A stretch of 64,000 nt of DNA, taken from assembly GCF_015209965.1 (NCBI RefSeq), contig NZ_MU158689.1, positions 1,414,835-1,478,834 on the forward strand, written 5' to 3'. Within the stretch, counting starts at the first letter, position 1. Every line of letters begins with the position of its first letter. The stretch comes from Sphingobacterium pedocola. GTDB taxonomy: Bacteria > Bacteroidota > Bacteroidia > Sphingobacteriales > Sphingobacteriaceae. Below the pieces are notes generated by a model, which made no database searches, had not been told where the DNA came from, and was given only the letters and a program-made list of their open reading frames with translations. Positions 1 to 7,843 of this stretch are shown piece by piece. A program made the translations under genes and the position numbers.

Positions 1-30
1 TCCTGAAGCTCCCCGCTTCAGGAGTTTTTT
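1..30 (+). repeat. Hairpin repeat copy 1 (terminator-like)
   Basis: Arms TCCTGAAGC and GCTTCAGGA enclose a TCCCC loop, followed by GTTTTTT. The form is that of a rho-independent terminator on the + strand. It is the first of ten copies in the window, and any upstream gene lies outside. The 150 bases after it are repeated after the copy at 3551. Confidence 0.85.
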
Positions 31-106
31 ATGTGATCATGCGTAAAAAAAGTGTCCTTCCTACTCAATTATTTATTTAATATTTTGTTGCACACAAATT
101 TGCGTT

Positions 107-183
107 ATGCCACGCTATGATGAGAACGAGGAAAAGATAAAGGTTTCGGTGCTTGACCAGATCGAACTGTTCTTGGAAACGAG
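107..183 (+). pseudogene. 5' fragment of a small unknown ORF after the hairpin
   Basis: An ATG at 107 opens a frame starting MPRYDENEEKIKVSVLDQIE. It matches the 50-codon small ORF remnant at 3659-3810 until about position 183, where the two copies diverge abruptly. After that the frame runs into the DUF1016 promoter region. The gene was therefore probably cut when the nuclease module arrived. I do not recognise the family. Confidence 0.5.
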
Positions 184-228
184 GATGTTATTTAGTCGTA
201 GTAGCTTTTTACGAACAAAGACTTTAGC

Positions 229-271
229 AACTAATATTTTTAGTATATTTATATCGTAAAAAATACGATAT
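229..271 (+). promoter_or_regulatory. Promoter/operator module with inverted repeat over the start codon
   Basis: ATATCGTA (251-258) and TACGATAT (264-271) form a perfect 8-bp inverted repeat with a five-A spacer. Its right arm overlaps the ATG of the DUF1016 gene at 270. The preceding AACTAATATTTTTAGT block is repeated at 32703 ahead of the KilA-N gene, together with an imperfect form of the inverted repeat. It could be a repressor operator, or an RNA hairpin hiding the start codon. Confidence 0.5.
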
Positions 272-1289
272 GGAAGTCGAAAAGCTATATACCGAAATAC
301 TCGAAGCTGCAGTAACCGAAATACAGACTGCTCGCATAAATATTGCCCGAAAGGTGAATGAGGCCGGAATCGGTATGTATTGGAATCTGGGCAAATTGCT
401 TAGTGAAAAGAAAATCGAAAAAGGCCATGGTGCCGGTGTAGTAAAAAGGTTGTCGGCTGATCTCAAGTTAAAGTTCCCAGATATCGGTGTTTCACCCCGT
501 AACCTATGGCACATGAAACGCTTCTATGAGCGCTATTGCCATGTTGATCCAAAACTGCAACGCTGCGTTGCAGTTTTGCCGTGGAGGCATAACCTACTAT
601 TGATAGAGAAAGTCACGGATGATAAGGAAGCGTTGTACTATGCTGAGAAAGCCATTCAGCTTGGCTGGACGAGAGATATACTTCTAAATTACATAAAAGC
701 CGATGCCTTTAACAATGAAAAACATCTCCCGAAGTCCCATAATTTTTCAGAAGCCTTGCCCGAAGTTCTCGCAGAACAAGCAGACGAAATGCTAAAAAGT
801 AGTTACAACCTAGGTTTCCTAGGATTAACTCAATCTGTGAAGGAAAAAGAACTCGAACAGCGGCTGATTGAGAAAATAAAGCATTTTGTTCTGGAGCTGG
901 GTCGTGGTTTTACTTTTATAGGGAACCAATATCGGCTAGAATATAACGGTAAAGAATATTTTGTTGATATCCTACTCTACCATAGAAACCTTCGTAGTCT
1001 AGTGGCTCTCGAACTAAAGATTGGGTCGTTCAAACCAGAATACGTCGGTAAGATGAACTTTTACCTTGGGCTACTGGACAAATTAGAAAAACAGCCCGAC
1101 GAAAACCCATCCATAGGAATAATCTTGTGTGCAGACAAAGATCATTTAGATGTTGAAATAGCGCTACAGGATATCAATAAACCGATAGGTATAGCGGAAT
1201 ATCAGTTATTATTGCCTACTGAGGAGCTGAAAAACTTGGTATTAAAAGAAATAAAGGATAGTAATGAGGAACAGGCTGATGATAAATAA
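270..1289 (+). CDS. PDDEXK nuclease of the DUF1016 (YhcG) family
   Basis: The 339-residue protein has the DUF1016 N-terminal helical domain at about residues 5-150, with the typical YWNLGKLL and SPRNLWHMKRFY stretches. A C-terminal PD-(D/E)XK-type nuclease fold covers about 190-330. The probable catalytic residues are D233 in FVDILLYHR and E248/K250 in ALELK. Length is normal for the family and the gene looks intact. Members are cytoplasmic, predicted DNA nucleases often found beside restriction-modification and defence genes; the exact role is not settled. Here the gene lies between a hairpin repeat and a small secreted-protein gene, in an island of toxin and defence genes. The ATG at 270 sits inside an inverted repeat, suggesting tight control. 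Confidence 0.88.
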   Translation: MEVEKLYTEILEAAVTEIQTARINIARKVNEAGIGMYWNLGKLLSEKKIEKGHGAGVVKRLSADLKLKFPDIGVSPRNLWHMKRFYERYCHVDPKLQRCVAVLPWRHNLLLIEKVTDDKEALYYAEKAIQLGWTRDILLNYIKADAFNNEKHLPKSHNFSEALPEVLAEQADEMLKSSYNLGFLGLTQSVKEKELEQRLIEKIKHFVLELGRGFTFIGNQYRLEYNGKEYFVDILLYHRNLRSLVALELKIGSFKPEYVGKMNFYLGLLDKLEKQPDENPSIGIILCADKDHLDVEIALQDINKPIGIAEYQLLLPTEELKNLVLKEIKDSNEEQADDK

Positions 1290-1323
1290 AGAAGAATTAA
1301 AGGAGCATATAGAAAGGTAAAAC

Positions 1324-1536
1324 ATGCATATGAAAAAGCTAGCTACAACCATATTTTTATTGTCATTGATCACAGTGGTCTTTGGACAAGATGTAATCAA
1401 CAACACCACTAAGACTGTCACGCAATCCGGCGTAGGTCTCGGATCCATCATTGCTGTAGTCACCTCCTGGGATCGTAATAGATCCATTGGATGGGTAATA
1501 TTACACGGAATCTTCGGTTGGCTTTATGTTATTTAA
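1324..1536 (+). CDS. Small secreted or membrane protein of unknown function
   Basis: The 70-residue protein starts MHMKKLATTIFLLSLITVVFGQ, a clear signal peptide ending near residue 22. A second hydrophobic stretch at about 37-70 contains SWDRNRSIGWVILHGIFGWLYVI. A purine-rich AGAAAGG stretch precedes the ATG at 1324; the ATG at 1330 is an alternative start. Short proteins ending in a similar GWLYVIY-type tail seem common in Bacteroidota, but I know no function. It begins 34 bases after the nuclease gene on the same strand and could be co-transcribed. Confidence 0.6.
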   Translation: MHMKKLATTIFLLSLITVVFGQDVINNTTKTVTQSGVGLGSIIAVVTSWDRNRSIGWVILHGIFGWLYVI

Positions 1537-1626
1537 CATTACTGCTAAAGTTTAACTGAAAAACTACCGTTGAGTTTCGTACTTCAACCCGGCTGAGGCA
1601 ACACCCCTTGTTGACCGTTCGTAAAT

Positions 1627-1806
1627 TTATTTCAGGATGTATTTTACACTTACTTCTGCACTTACTTTAATTTTTTCGAATTCAATTTTAGGTGCTTCAT
1701 ATTTCGCCTTTTCATTTGAACCGTATCCACTAATATGCAACCCTGCAACGCGGCCTTGAAGGCAATAGGACAAGCTTAAAATCAATGCTAGAAATATTTT
1801 ATTCAT
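1627..1806 (-). CDS. Candidate 59-residue secreted protein
   Basis: On the minus strand an ATG at 1806 opens a 59-codon frame to a TAA at 1627-1629. It starts MNKIFLALILSLSYCLQG, which reads as a signal peptide, and continues into a charged tail ending in SAEVSVKYILK. The lysine-glutamate-rich mature part and secretion signal argue for a real product, although it may be the remnant of a longer gene. No family is recognised. It lies alone and convergent to the small protein at 1324-1536. Confidence 0.4.
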   Translation of the reverse strand: MNKIFLALILSLSYCLQGRVAGLHISGYGSNEKAKYEAPKIEFEKIKVSAEVSVKYILK

Positions 1807-1969
1807 TTAGTTGTATTTTGTTTACGGTGTCTTTTTTTCTTACGGCTATTGTTTTCGTATTGGCGAAGTAGCGTAGCTCGTGTCGAAGATATGAAAGCGC
1901 AGCTATTTAGCAAAGTCATTTGTGGCCGGCACTCAAGAGGCCTTTTAAAAAGTAGAGTAAACCGTTAAG

Positions 1970-2094
1970 CTTTTGTTAATTCCGCTAGGTGTTGTAATAT
2001 TCTGCCAGATGCTGCCGTTTATATAGTATTCATAATTTAGGTTAATAATTGGTTAGGTTAAAACTCCCGAAGCTCCCCGCTTCAGGAGTTTTGT
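1970..2094 (+). repeat. mutT 3'-flank element with hairpin, copy 2
   Basis: This copy has the full AT-rich leader (TGTAATATTCTGCCAGATGC, then TATAGTATTCATAATTTAGG, then TTAATAATTGGTTAG) and a hairpin at 2062-2090. It lacks any mutT coding sequence. The left arm carries CTCCCGAAGC against GCTTCAGGAG, so one pair is lost. The bases before 1970 (1807-1969) show no recognisable gene. Confidence 0.8.
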
Positions 2095-2230
2095 CTTATC
2101 GACATATCCTATAAGCCCCAACCTGACGCGATCTGAAACACACAAACAAAACAGCGTGTGCAATGCTAATTTTAAATAGGGCAAATTCGCCATAATTAAA
2201 AGTCAACTATTACATTCTGAAAACACAAAA

Positions 2231-2262
2231 GTTGCATTTATAAATATAAGCACGTATATTTG
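2231..2262 (+). promoter_or_regulatory. Putative Bacteroidota promoter of the Abi gene
   Basis: TATATTTG at 2255-2262 matches the Bacteroidota -7 consensus TAnnTTTG. A GTTG at 2231-2234 lies about 20 bases upstream, at the position of the -33 TTTG element. The Abi start codon is about 90 bases downstream. Confidence 0.4.
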
Positions 2263-2349
2263 TATCAACAGTACACGCCACGCTACCCATAAGAACAGCG
2301 TCCCAGGGCGTGTCTTTTGCTTTATAATCAATTGTAACATTTTTAGTCG

Positions 2350-3252
2350 ATGTACGACAAAAAAGCCTTTACTATTACGCAACAGATACAACAGCTAACA
2401 GATCGAGGACTGATTATCAGAGAATCCGATAACGTAGAACATTATCTTTCGCATATTAGCTACTATCGACTTGCAGGCTACTGGTGGCCTATGCAACAAG
2501 ACAAAATAAACCATGCCTTCAAACCCAACAGCAAATTCAGCGATGTAATTGCTTTATATAGCTTTGACAGAGAGTTAAGGATCCTTCTATTTGATGTTAT
2601 TGAAAAAATTGAAATAAGTCTGCGTACCAAATTGATCTATCACCTTTCACATGAAATTGATCCTTGGTGGTTTCAAAATTTTGATTTTTTTCAAAGTGCC
2701 CCCGACCTTGTGAAGACATTATCCGCAATAGAAGAAGAAATAGATCGATCAAAAGACACGTTTATTAAAGAACACAAAAAGAAACATAAAGATGATGGTA
2801 GGTTTCCGCCTGCCTGGAAATCCTTAGAGCAAACAAGCTTTGGCTCGTTATCCAAACTATATGGTAACCTAAAGAATACGGTATCTTCAAAGAATACTAT
2901 AGCGCAAGAGTTCGGTACGGTTAATCACACATATCTCCCAAGTTGGTTACAATCAATAGCTCAAATAAGAAATTATTGTGCACATCATAGCAGGTTGTGG
3001 AATAGAAATTTGCCGGGTAGGCCTAAGCTTCTTAGCAACCCACCTCATAGATGGATACAGGAGGTTCCTAAGGAACACGAATTTCAATTTTTATATATAC
3101 ACCTCTGTTGTATGAAATACTTACTTAATATTGTTCAGCCTTACAACCATTTTAGAGAGAAATTAGAGGAATTATTCGTAAAGTATCCAAATGTAGACCC
3201 CAAAGCGCTGGGTATGAAAGAAAGCTGGCAACAAGAAGAGTTGTGGAAATAG
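2350..3252 (+). CDS. Abi_2 family abortive-infection protein (HEPN)
   Basis: The 300-residue protein has the Abi_2 (AbiD/AbiF-like) pattern. An early HYLSHISYYRLAGYWWP block at 31-47 is followed by LYSFDRELRILLFDVIEKIEISLRTKL at 69-95. A late RNYCAHHSRLWNRNL block contains R207 and H212, an RxxxxH signature of HEPN RNases. Such proteins act in the cytoplasm and stop growth of phage-infected cells, probably by cutting RNA; activity here is inferred. Length is normal and no frameshift is seen. It stands alone with its own promoter-like sequence and is followed by a decayed mutT 3' end and a hairpin. Confidence 0.85.
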   Translation: MYDKKAFTITQQIQQLTDRGLIIRESDNVEHYLSHISYYRLAGYWWPMQQDKINHAFKPNSKFSDVIALYSFDRELRILLFDVIEKIEISLRTKLIYHLSHEIDPWWFQNFDFFQSAPDLVKTLSAIEEEIDRSKDTFIKEHKKKHKDDGRFPPAWKSLEQTSFGSLSKLYGNLKNTVSSKNTIAQEFGTVNHTYLPSWLQSIAQIRNYCAHHSRLWNRNLPGRPKLLSNPPHRWIQEVPKEHEFQFLYIHLCCMKYLLNIVQPYNHFREKLEELFVKYPNVDPKALGMKESWQQEELWK

Positions 3253-3327
3253 TATATTTTGTGGGAGAAAAAAATAGATAAATTTTACTTAACAACTCGG
3301 TATTGCTATAAACGTGGGTCGAGCGCC

Positions 3328-3446
3328 GCCTCTACCCTTTTGCATATAAATTGGTTGATTGCGAATTGCATCTCACTGAACATGCGCAGGCCATATGGGT
3401 GAATAATAGTGAGCTATTAATCGTGAAAGCACTAATGCAGCAATAG
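3328..3446 (+). pseudogene. Degenerate 3' end of a mutT gene
   Basis: The bases CCTCTACCCTTTTG, CTGAACATGC, GCCATATGGGTG and GAGCTATTA match the end of the two intact mutT genes (10917-11294, 33642-34019), with many substitutions. A deletion removes the part coding for the YDW..ADLP stretch. The remnant ends with TAG at 3444-3446 and runs straight into the mutT 3'-flank element. Nothing of the 5' half, including the NUDIX box, remains. Confidence 0.75.
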
Positions 3447-3449
3447 GAT

Positions 3450-3580
3450 GTTAAGTTTTCGTTAATTATAGGAGGTACTGTAATAATCTACCAGATGCTG
3501 CCGTTTATATAGTATTCATAATTTAGGTTAATAATTGGTTAGGTTAGAAATCCTGAAGCTCCCCGCTTCAGGATTTTTTT
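3450..3580 (+). repeat. mutT 3'-flank element with hairpin, copy 3
   Basis: A full leader is followed by a hairpin with arms TCCTGAAGC/GCTTCAGGA at about 3551-3573 and a T-run to 3580. It directly follows a mutT 3' remnant. The next 150 bases repeat those following copy 1, so positions 1-183 and 3551-3733 form one direct repeat of about 185 bp. Confidence 0.9.
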
Positions 3581-3658
3581 TGTGTGATCCTACGTAAAAA
3601 CAAAGTGTCCTTCCTAATAATCATTCATCTAATATTATGTTGTACACAAATTTGCATC

Positions 3659-3810
3659 ATGCAACGCTATGATGAGAACGAGGAAAGATAAAGGTTTCGG
3701 TGCTTAACGAGATCGAACTGTTCTTGGAAACGAAAGTTTCCAGATTGATACATCTGTGTATTTCGAAAAAAGAAACCGAAAGCATGGATAAAATCATACA
3801 CGATTCTTAA
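3659..3810 (+). pseudogene. Frameshifted small ORF after hairpin copy 3
   Basis: This is the longer copy of the small ORF that is cut short at 107-183. The ATG is at 3659 and the frame breaks where the other copy has GAGGAAAAGATAAAG and this one GAGGAAAGATAAAG, one A fewer. Read past that base, the frame continues through KVSVLNEIELFLETK and ends after SMDKIIHDS at 3810, giving about 50 codons. Function unknown. Confidence 0.5.
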
Positions 3811-3833
3811 AAAATAATTACGAATTTTACGCT

Positions 3834-4757
3834 ATGGGCATTTCACAGGAAATATGGCAGGGATTTATCAAAGAATATCCGGAGGCAAATAGTGGTAAAT
3901 TATCGATCGACGAGCTTAATGCTCGTATGGCAAAATATATGGAGAAGCAAAACGCCACTCCACTCGAAGACTTTGACGGTCTGAGTGCGCACCAAATGCA
4001 CTTACTACTGGAGCACCCCCTTGCAGAAAACAGTCCACTGAAATGGATTGCACCGAAGCATGAAGATGACCTAGCAAACGTACCCATATTGAAACTTTCT
4101 CAACTTTTATTGTCTGAAATAGCAAAGGCTAAAGAGGTAAAACTAACGACAAAAGGAAACCTTCCAATCGCTATCTGCACTACACTGGTCGAGCAGAACT
4201 TGATCGAGTGGGAGTATATGAAATACGTTAAAAAGCTAACTGAAGATAACATCCCATACATATGGCCGATGAAGGAATACCTCCTAAATGAAGGGTTGAT
4301 AAAAAAAAGAAACAATAAGCTCTCCCTGACCAAGAAAGGCGAAAAGCATCTCCAGCTCCGCAATAGTGAAAAACTACGGAGTCTACTGTCATTCTTCACG
4401 TCGCGATTTAATTGGCAAAATTTGTATGAACTAGAAGATAACGGTGAAGTGGGAAACTTGGGATGGGCATTCTCGATCTACCTATTGCTGAAATATGGGC
4501 ATGAAAAGATAAATGCGCAATTTTATGCAGATAAATGGGTGCAGGCCTTTAGACCGGAATACTGGGCGGAACGAAATAATGCGGACCACCGAGGAATGCT
4601 AGGGTATATTCGTTACGCCTACGAATGTCGATTTTTCGAATCCTTTGCCGCTTGGTTTGGCTTGGCTAATGTTGACAGGATTCGAATACCACAACATTTT
4701 CCCGACAAGATAGAAGTATCTAAATCTGAAATAATAGATAAATGCTTTGATTTGTAA
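3834..4757 (+). CDS. Conserved hypothetical protein
   Basis: The 307-residue soluble protein has no signal peptide or membrane segment. Its N-terminal third contains LEDFDGLSAHQMHLLLEHPL at about 43-62. The middle has a possible winged-helix-like part, KLTTKGNLPIAICTTLVEQN with LSLTKKGEKHL. The C-terminal third is aromatic-rich. I recall similar architectures among unannotated Bacteroidota proteins but can name no family. It follows a hairpin repeat and a broken small ORF, and is convergent with the membrane protein gene at 4776. The frame is complete and looks functional. A DNA-binding or regulatory role is a guess. Confidence 0.6.
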   Translation: MGISQEIWQGFIKEYPEANSGKLSIDELNARMAKYMEKQNATPLEDFDGLSAHQMHLLLEHPLAENSPLKWIAPKHEDDLANVPILKLSQLLLSEIAKAKEVKLTTKGNLPIAICTTLVEQNLIEWEYMKYVKKLTEDNIPYIWPMKEYLLNEGLIKKRNNKLSLTKKGEKHLQLRNSEKLRSLLSFFTSRFNWQNLYELEDNGEVGNLGWAFSIYLLLKYGHEKINAQFYADKWVQAFRPEYWAERNNADHRGMLGYIRYAYECRFFESFAAWFGLANVDRIRIPQHFPDKIEVSKSEIIDKCFDL

Positions 4758-4775
4758 GTTACAATATATACGCAC

Positions 4776-6029
4776 TTATTCTATCAATCTGGCATAGTAG
4801 GCATCTTCTTTATAGTAATTGCTATACATCCAGGCGACGCCCAAGCTGCCTGCGAATGTCTTGACTTCGACACGCGCACTTGTCGTATCTGCATGCTCCT
4901 GTGAAAACAAATGCATGTTCATATAACGCGTCCCCCATTTACCATCATCAAAATTTACGACATGTGAGTTTACAAGTGGAAGAATTACTTCACCACCACA
5001 GCAAGCTGTGGACTGCTCCCACTTGTGCGTACGCTGAGGGCCTATTATGTTGCAGACCTTAACGAATGAAGAGCTAAAAAACGTGAATAGTAAGAATACT
5101 ACAAGATATTTCTTTCCTCTGAAAAACTCGAAATCTACATAGAGAATTCTTGCTACAAAGACTTTGCCAACTAAGAGGCCTAAAGCGCCCAGTGCTAATC
5201 CCCATAACCAAAAAAATAGCTCATCCGTAGTACGGACATTTTGAAATAGAAGCAAGCTAAAGCAGAAAACGGATAGGCAGATTTTGGCAAAGATGCCCTC
5301 CGCTTTCCACCCCCTGTACCAGTGTAGATATCGTGTAGCTAAGTGGAGCTGCAGTGCTACAACAATACATACCACTGCAGCGATCCATGTCTTAAAATAA
5401 AGGCTAGATACAAAGACGGACGCCACTACAATTGTGGTCATGACATTCGTCGAAAGATACCCTAGATACAGCCAATTCCCACGGTGTATATTCAAAAAGT
5501 CCCTGTATTCCTGCAGGCTAGCATCAATCATCTTGTTCAGCTCCGCTTGTGTATTCTTGATATGCTTAAATTTTCTATTGCGGACAAATTCGGTATTGGA
5601 ATCAACAATAGCATGATGACCGACTATCCACTTGCTAAGTACATAATCAGTCCGCAACGTAGCTTGGTTTTTAACGCTATAATCTGCCTTTAGCATAGAA
5701 AGATTAAATAGCTCAATACCAATACCATCATCGGACCATAGGTATGATAATGTACCTCGTCGGACATCATATATCGTCAGCCCCGAAGGATTTAATATGG
5801 CCTTCCATCGGAATACGTAGTACGTATATCTGGATACGATAAAAATGAGCACCCCCAATCCTAGAATAGCAGAGAGCCAATACATCTTGGCAACTTCATC
5901 TTGATCCATGGTCATTAAAAAGGGCTGAATGGTAAATCCCAATGTTGTAATAAGTATAATTAAGGTAATTATTAGTAATCTACGGTAAAAGAGTGAATAA
6001 CGAATAGTTTCTTCAGAATTAGTGGTCAT
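4776..6029 (-). CDS. Hypothetical multi-pass membrane protein
   Basis: The 417-residue protein has about six or seven hydrophobic segments. They lie near residues 12-38, 48-68, 185-225 (probably two), 250-270, 272-300 and 308-328. A soluble region of about 110 residues sits between the second and third. The C-terminal 90 residues are polar, with a CCGGE motif, and probably lie outside the membrane. The start at 6029 gives a short polar N-terminus before the first membrane helix. I recognise no family or catalytic motif. It converges on the hypothetical gene at 3834, with 18 bases between the stops. Confidence 0.6.
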   Translation of the reverse strand: MTTNSEETIRYSLFYRRLLIITLIILITTLGFTIQPFLMTMDQDEVAKMYWLSAILGLGVLIFIVSRYTYYVFRWKAILNPSGLTIYDVRRGTLSYLWSDDGIGIELFNLSMLKADYSVKNQATLRTDYVLSKWIVGHHAIVDSNTEFVRNRKFKHIKNTQAELNKMIDASLQEYRDFLNIHRGNWLYLGYLSTNVMTTIVVASVFVSSLYFKTWIAAVVCIVVALQLHLATRYLHWYRGWKAEGIFAKICLSVFCFSLLLFQNVRTTDELFFWLWGLALGALGLLVGKVFVARILYVDFEFFRGKKYLVVFLLFTFFSSSFVKVCNIIGPQRTHKWEQSTACCGGEVILPLVNSHVVNFDDGKWGTRYMNMHLFSQEHADTTSARVEVKTFAGSLGVAWMYSNYYKEDAYYARLIE

Positions 6030-6075
6030 ATTAGCTTAATTTTTATTGATCAAATTTAAATATAATAAAAGTGGA

Positions 6076-6924
6076 TCAAAACTTCTGGTTTGTTAATTCT
6101 ACCAACTCATAATTCGTACTTCTTCCGCCTTCGGATTCTTGTCGTAAAATTCCTTTTTCCATCAGATCTTTTATATCTCTCAATGCGGTGTCCGGTGAAC
6201 ATTTGCTGATTTTTGCCCATTTGGAAGAGTTTAGTTTTCCTTCAAAACCGTCTAACAGTTTGTTCAGCACTAAACGTTGTCTTTCGTTTAACAGGGTCTG
6301 TTCGTGATGTTTCCAGAATTCGGCTTTATAAACTACTTTACCAAGTGTTTTTTCGGTTTCGTGCAAAGCATTTTTCAGGCAATGTAAGAACCAGTCCAAC
6401 CATTCGGTGATATCGCCACTGCTATGCTGTACTTTTTGCAAAACTTCATAATAGCGTTTTCGCTCGACCAAAATCTGGCTCGACATACTGTAAAAGCGTT
6501 CCGGACTTTTATCTGCTTTGGTCAGCAATAAATCTGAAATAGCCCTGCCTATCCGACCGTTTCCGTCATCGAAAGGATGGATGATGATAAACCAGAAATG
6601 GGCAATAGCTGCTTTTAAAACCAAATCTGTCGAACTGTCATTGTTGAACCAATCCAGAAAATTATCCATTTCTTTTTTGACGGCTTCTACTGCAACAGCC
6701 TCATAATGGATTTTCTCTTTTCCCATCGCGCCCGAGACAATCTGCATTTCTCCAGTTCGGTAACGTCCAACTTCTATTTTATACATTCCGCTTCTTCCGG
6801 TCGGAAACAAAGCCGAATGCCAGCCAAATAACTGGTCTTCGGTCAAAGGCTGCAGATAATTTTGCGTAGCATCCAACATCATTTCTACGAAATATTCGCC
6901 GCATTTTTGCGGTGAATAAATCAA
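6076..6924 (-). CDS. Fic family protein lacking its N-terminal inhibitory domain
   Basis: The Fic core motif HPFDDGNGRIGR is intact from H116, with the upstream FGWHSALFPTGRSGMYKI, MQIVSGAMG and IHYEA blocks. A C-terminal winged-helix-like part follows at about 200-282. The family usually has about 90 more residues at the N-terminus: a DUF4172-type domain and the inhibitory helix with its (S/T)xxxE(G/N) motif, as in the Fic gene at 11454-12551. Here the frame opens only just before the VEMMLDATQNY block. A 12-base direct repeat, TATTCGCCGCAT, at about 6893 and 6926 marks the broken end. Fic enzymes transfer AMP or related groups onto proteins. This one is either a dead remnant or an unrestrained enzyme. 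Confidence 0.8.
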   Translation of the reverse strand: MIYSPQKCGEYFVEMMLDATQNYLQPLTEDQLFGWHSALFPTGRSGMYKIEVGRYRTGEMQIVSGAMGKEKIHYEAVAVEAVKKEMDNFLDWFNNDSSTDLVLKAAIAHFWFIIIHPFDDGNGRIGRAISDLLLTKADKSPERFYSMSSQILVERKRYYEVLQKVQHSSGDITEWLDWFLHCLKNALHETEKTLGKVVYKAEFWKHHEQTLLNERQRLVLNKLLDGFEGKLNSSKWAKISKCSPDTALRDIKDLMEKGILRQESEGGRSTNYELVELTNQKF

Positions 6925-7075
6925 CTATTCGCCGCATCGTCTTATTTTATATTAATATAACCTTTATCAGAATAATTTATCAATAGGTATCTGTTATGTG
7001 ATGTGATTTGGGACGTTCACTATACTTGCAAAACTCGGGTAGCCTACAACGACAGAACATACGCAAGCTTTATGG

Positions 7076-7399
7076 TTGAAGAAATTAACCGACGCAAGCA
7101 ATTCCATATTTGAGAGTACCAAAAATGTAGACGAGCACGGCAATGAATATTGGACTGCACGCCAGTTGGCGAAAGTACTGGAATACTCAGAATATCGCCA
7201 CTTTATTCCTGCCATAGATCGAGCCAAGGAAGCCTGCAAAAACAGTGTCCGGATCATTTCAGATCATTTCGAGGATATCCTCGAAATGATCCCAACAGCG
7301 AAAACAGCACATCGCCAAGTACAAATTATTAAATTATCGCGATACGCATGATACCTTATTGTACAAAATGCTGACCCATCAAAAGAGATAGTTGCCCTT
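7076..7399 (+). pseudogene. dinD: dinD 5' fragment with an in-frame UGA
   Basis: The frame reads MKKLTDASNSIFES, then GNEYWTARQLAKVLEYSEY, then SVRIISDHFED and VQIIKLSRYA, closely following the N-terminus of DNA-damage-inducible protein D (BRO-N type). Translation stops at TGA (7349-7351). The same frame then continues YLIVQNADPSKEIVAL, the expected next DinD segment, so the TGA replaces one codon, probably Cys. The match ends at about 7399, where it meets a hipA remnant on the other strand. Roughly two thirds of the usual gene is missing. The first codon used here is TTG. Confidence 0.8.
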
Positions 7400-7460
7400 C
7401 TGCTGTTTCGGTAATAATACCTGCGTTAGTATCATTATATTTGACGATTCCCTGCCTCAT
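7400..7460 (-). pseudogene. hipA: hipA 5' fragment
   Basis: On the minus strand an ATG at 7460 opens MRQGIVKYNDTNAGIITE, which resembles the first strand pair of HipA-type kinases. Homology ends at about 7400, where the sequence becomes the antisense of dinD. It lies 11 bases after the HipB-like pseudogene on the same strand, the normal hipBA order. Only about 20 codons survive. Confidence 0.55.
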
Positions 7461-7471
7461 AATCTTTTGTA

Positions 7472-7659
7472 TTAATAGGGTCCTAATGTATGCCCGAATA
7501 ACATAAGTACTTGGTTGATTTTTGCTACACTCAGATTATCTTTCCCCTGTTCTATCTTTCGAATTACCGTCAGCGCAACACCCGCACCTTCGGCAAGATC
7601 TTCTTGCGTCAGTCCGACTTGCTTTCTTCGGTTTTTACAAAATCTGCTATTGGATTCAT
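7472..7659 (-). pseudogene. HipB/Y4mF-type XRE antitoxin with a one-base frameshift
   Basis: From the ATG at 7659 the frame reads MNPIADFVK, then needs one extra A in the A-run near 7636 to continue NRRKQVGLTQEDLAEGAGV and VIRKIEQGKDNLSV, ending HTLGPY at 7472. With the frame restored this is a typical 62-residue XRE helix-turn-helix antitoxin of the Y4mF/HipB kind, complete to its stop. As written, the frame closes after 16 codons. A sequencing error cannot be excluded, but the partner hipA is also broken, so loss of the whole pair is likely. Confidence 0.7.
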
Positions 7660-7701
7660 ATTATATGCATTTAGATATAAATCTAAAAAAAATAAATGAA
7701 T

Positions 7702-7719
7702 TATATGTAATTGCATATA
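7702..7719. promoter_or_regulatory. Inverted repeat upstream of the hipB remnant
   Basis: TATATG and CATATA flank a TAATTG spacer. The site lies 43 bases upstream of the hipB-like start, as expected for an autoregulatory HipB operator. The same 18 bases recur at 12771-12788, where no hipB gene remains. Confidence 0.45.
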
Positions 7720-7843
7720 GGAAGTACGACTGTGCACTGAATCCATAACGGATATAACTGGTCAAATTTCTTTACCGAACTATTTCCAAGCAATTTTATA
7801 TATTAGTAGGGTACAATAATTAAAGCATTGACTGCGAAAAGCG

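Noticed and set aside
1537..1626. Possible tRNA or small RNA in the GC-richer stretch CCGGCTGAGGCAACACC
   Set aside because: No cloverleaf, no CCA-type end and no terminator could be drawn.
7349..7351. TGA in dinD as a selenocysteine codon
   Set aside because: No SECIS-like hairpin or selenoprotein context is visible, and the gene is truncated 16 codons later.
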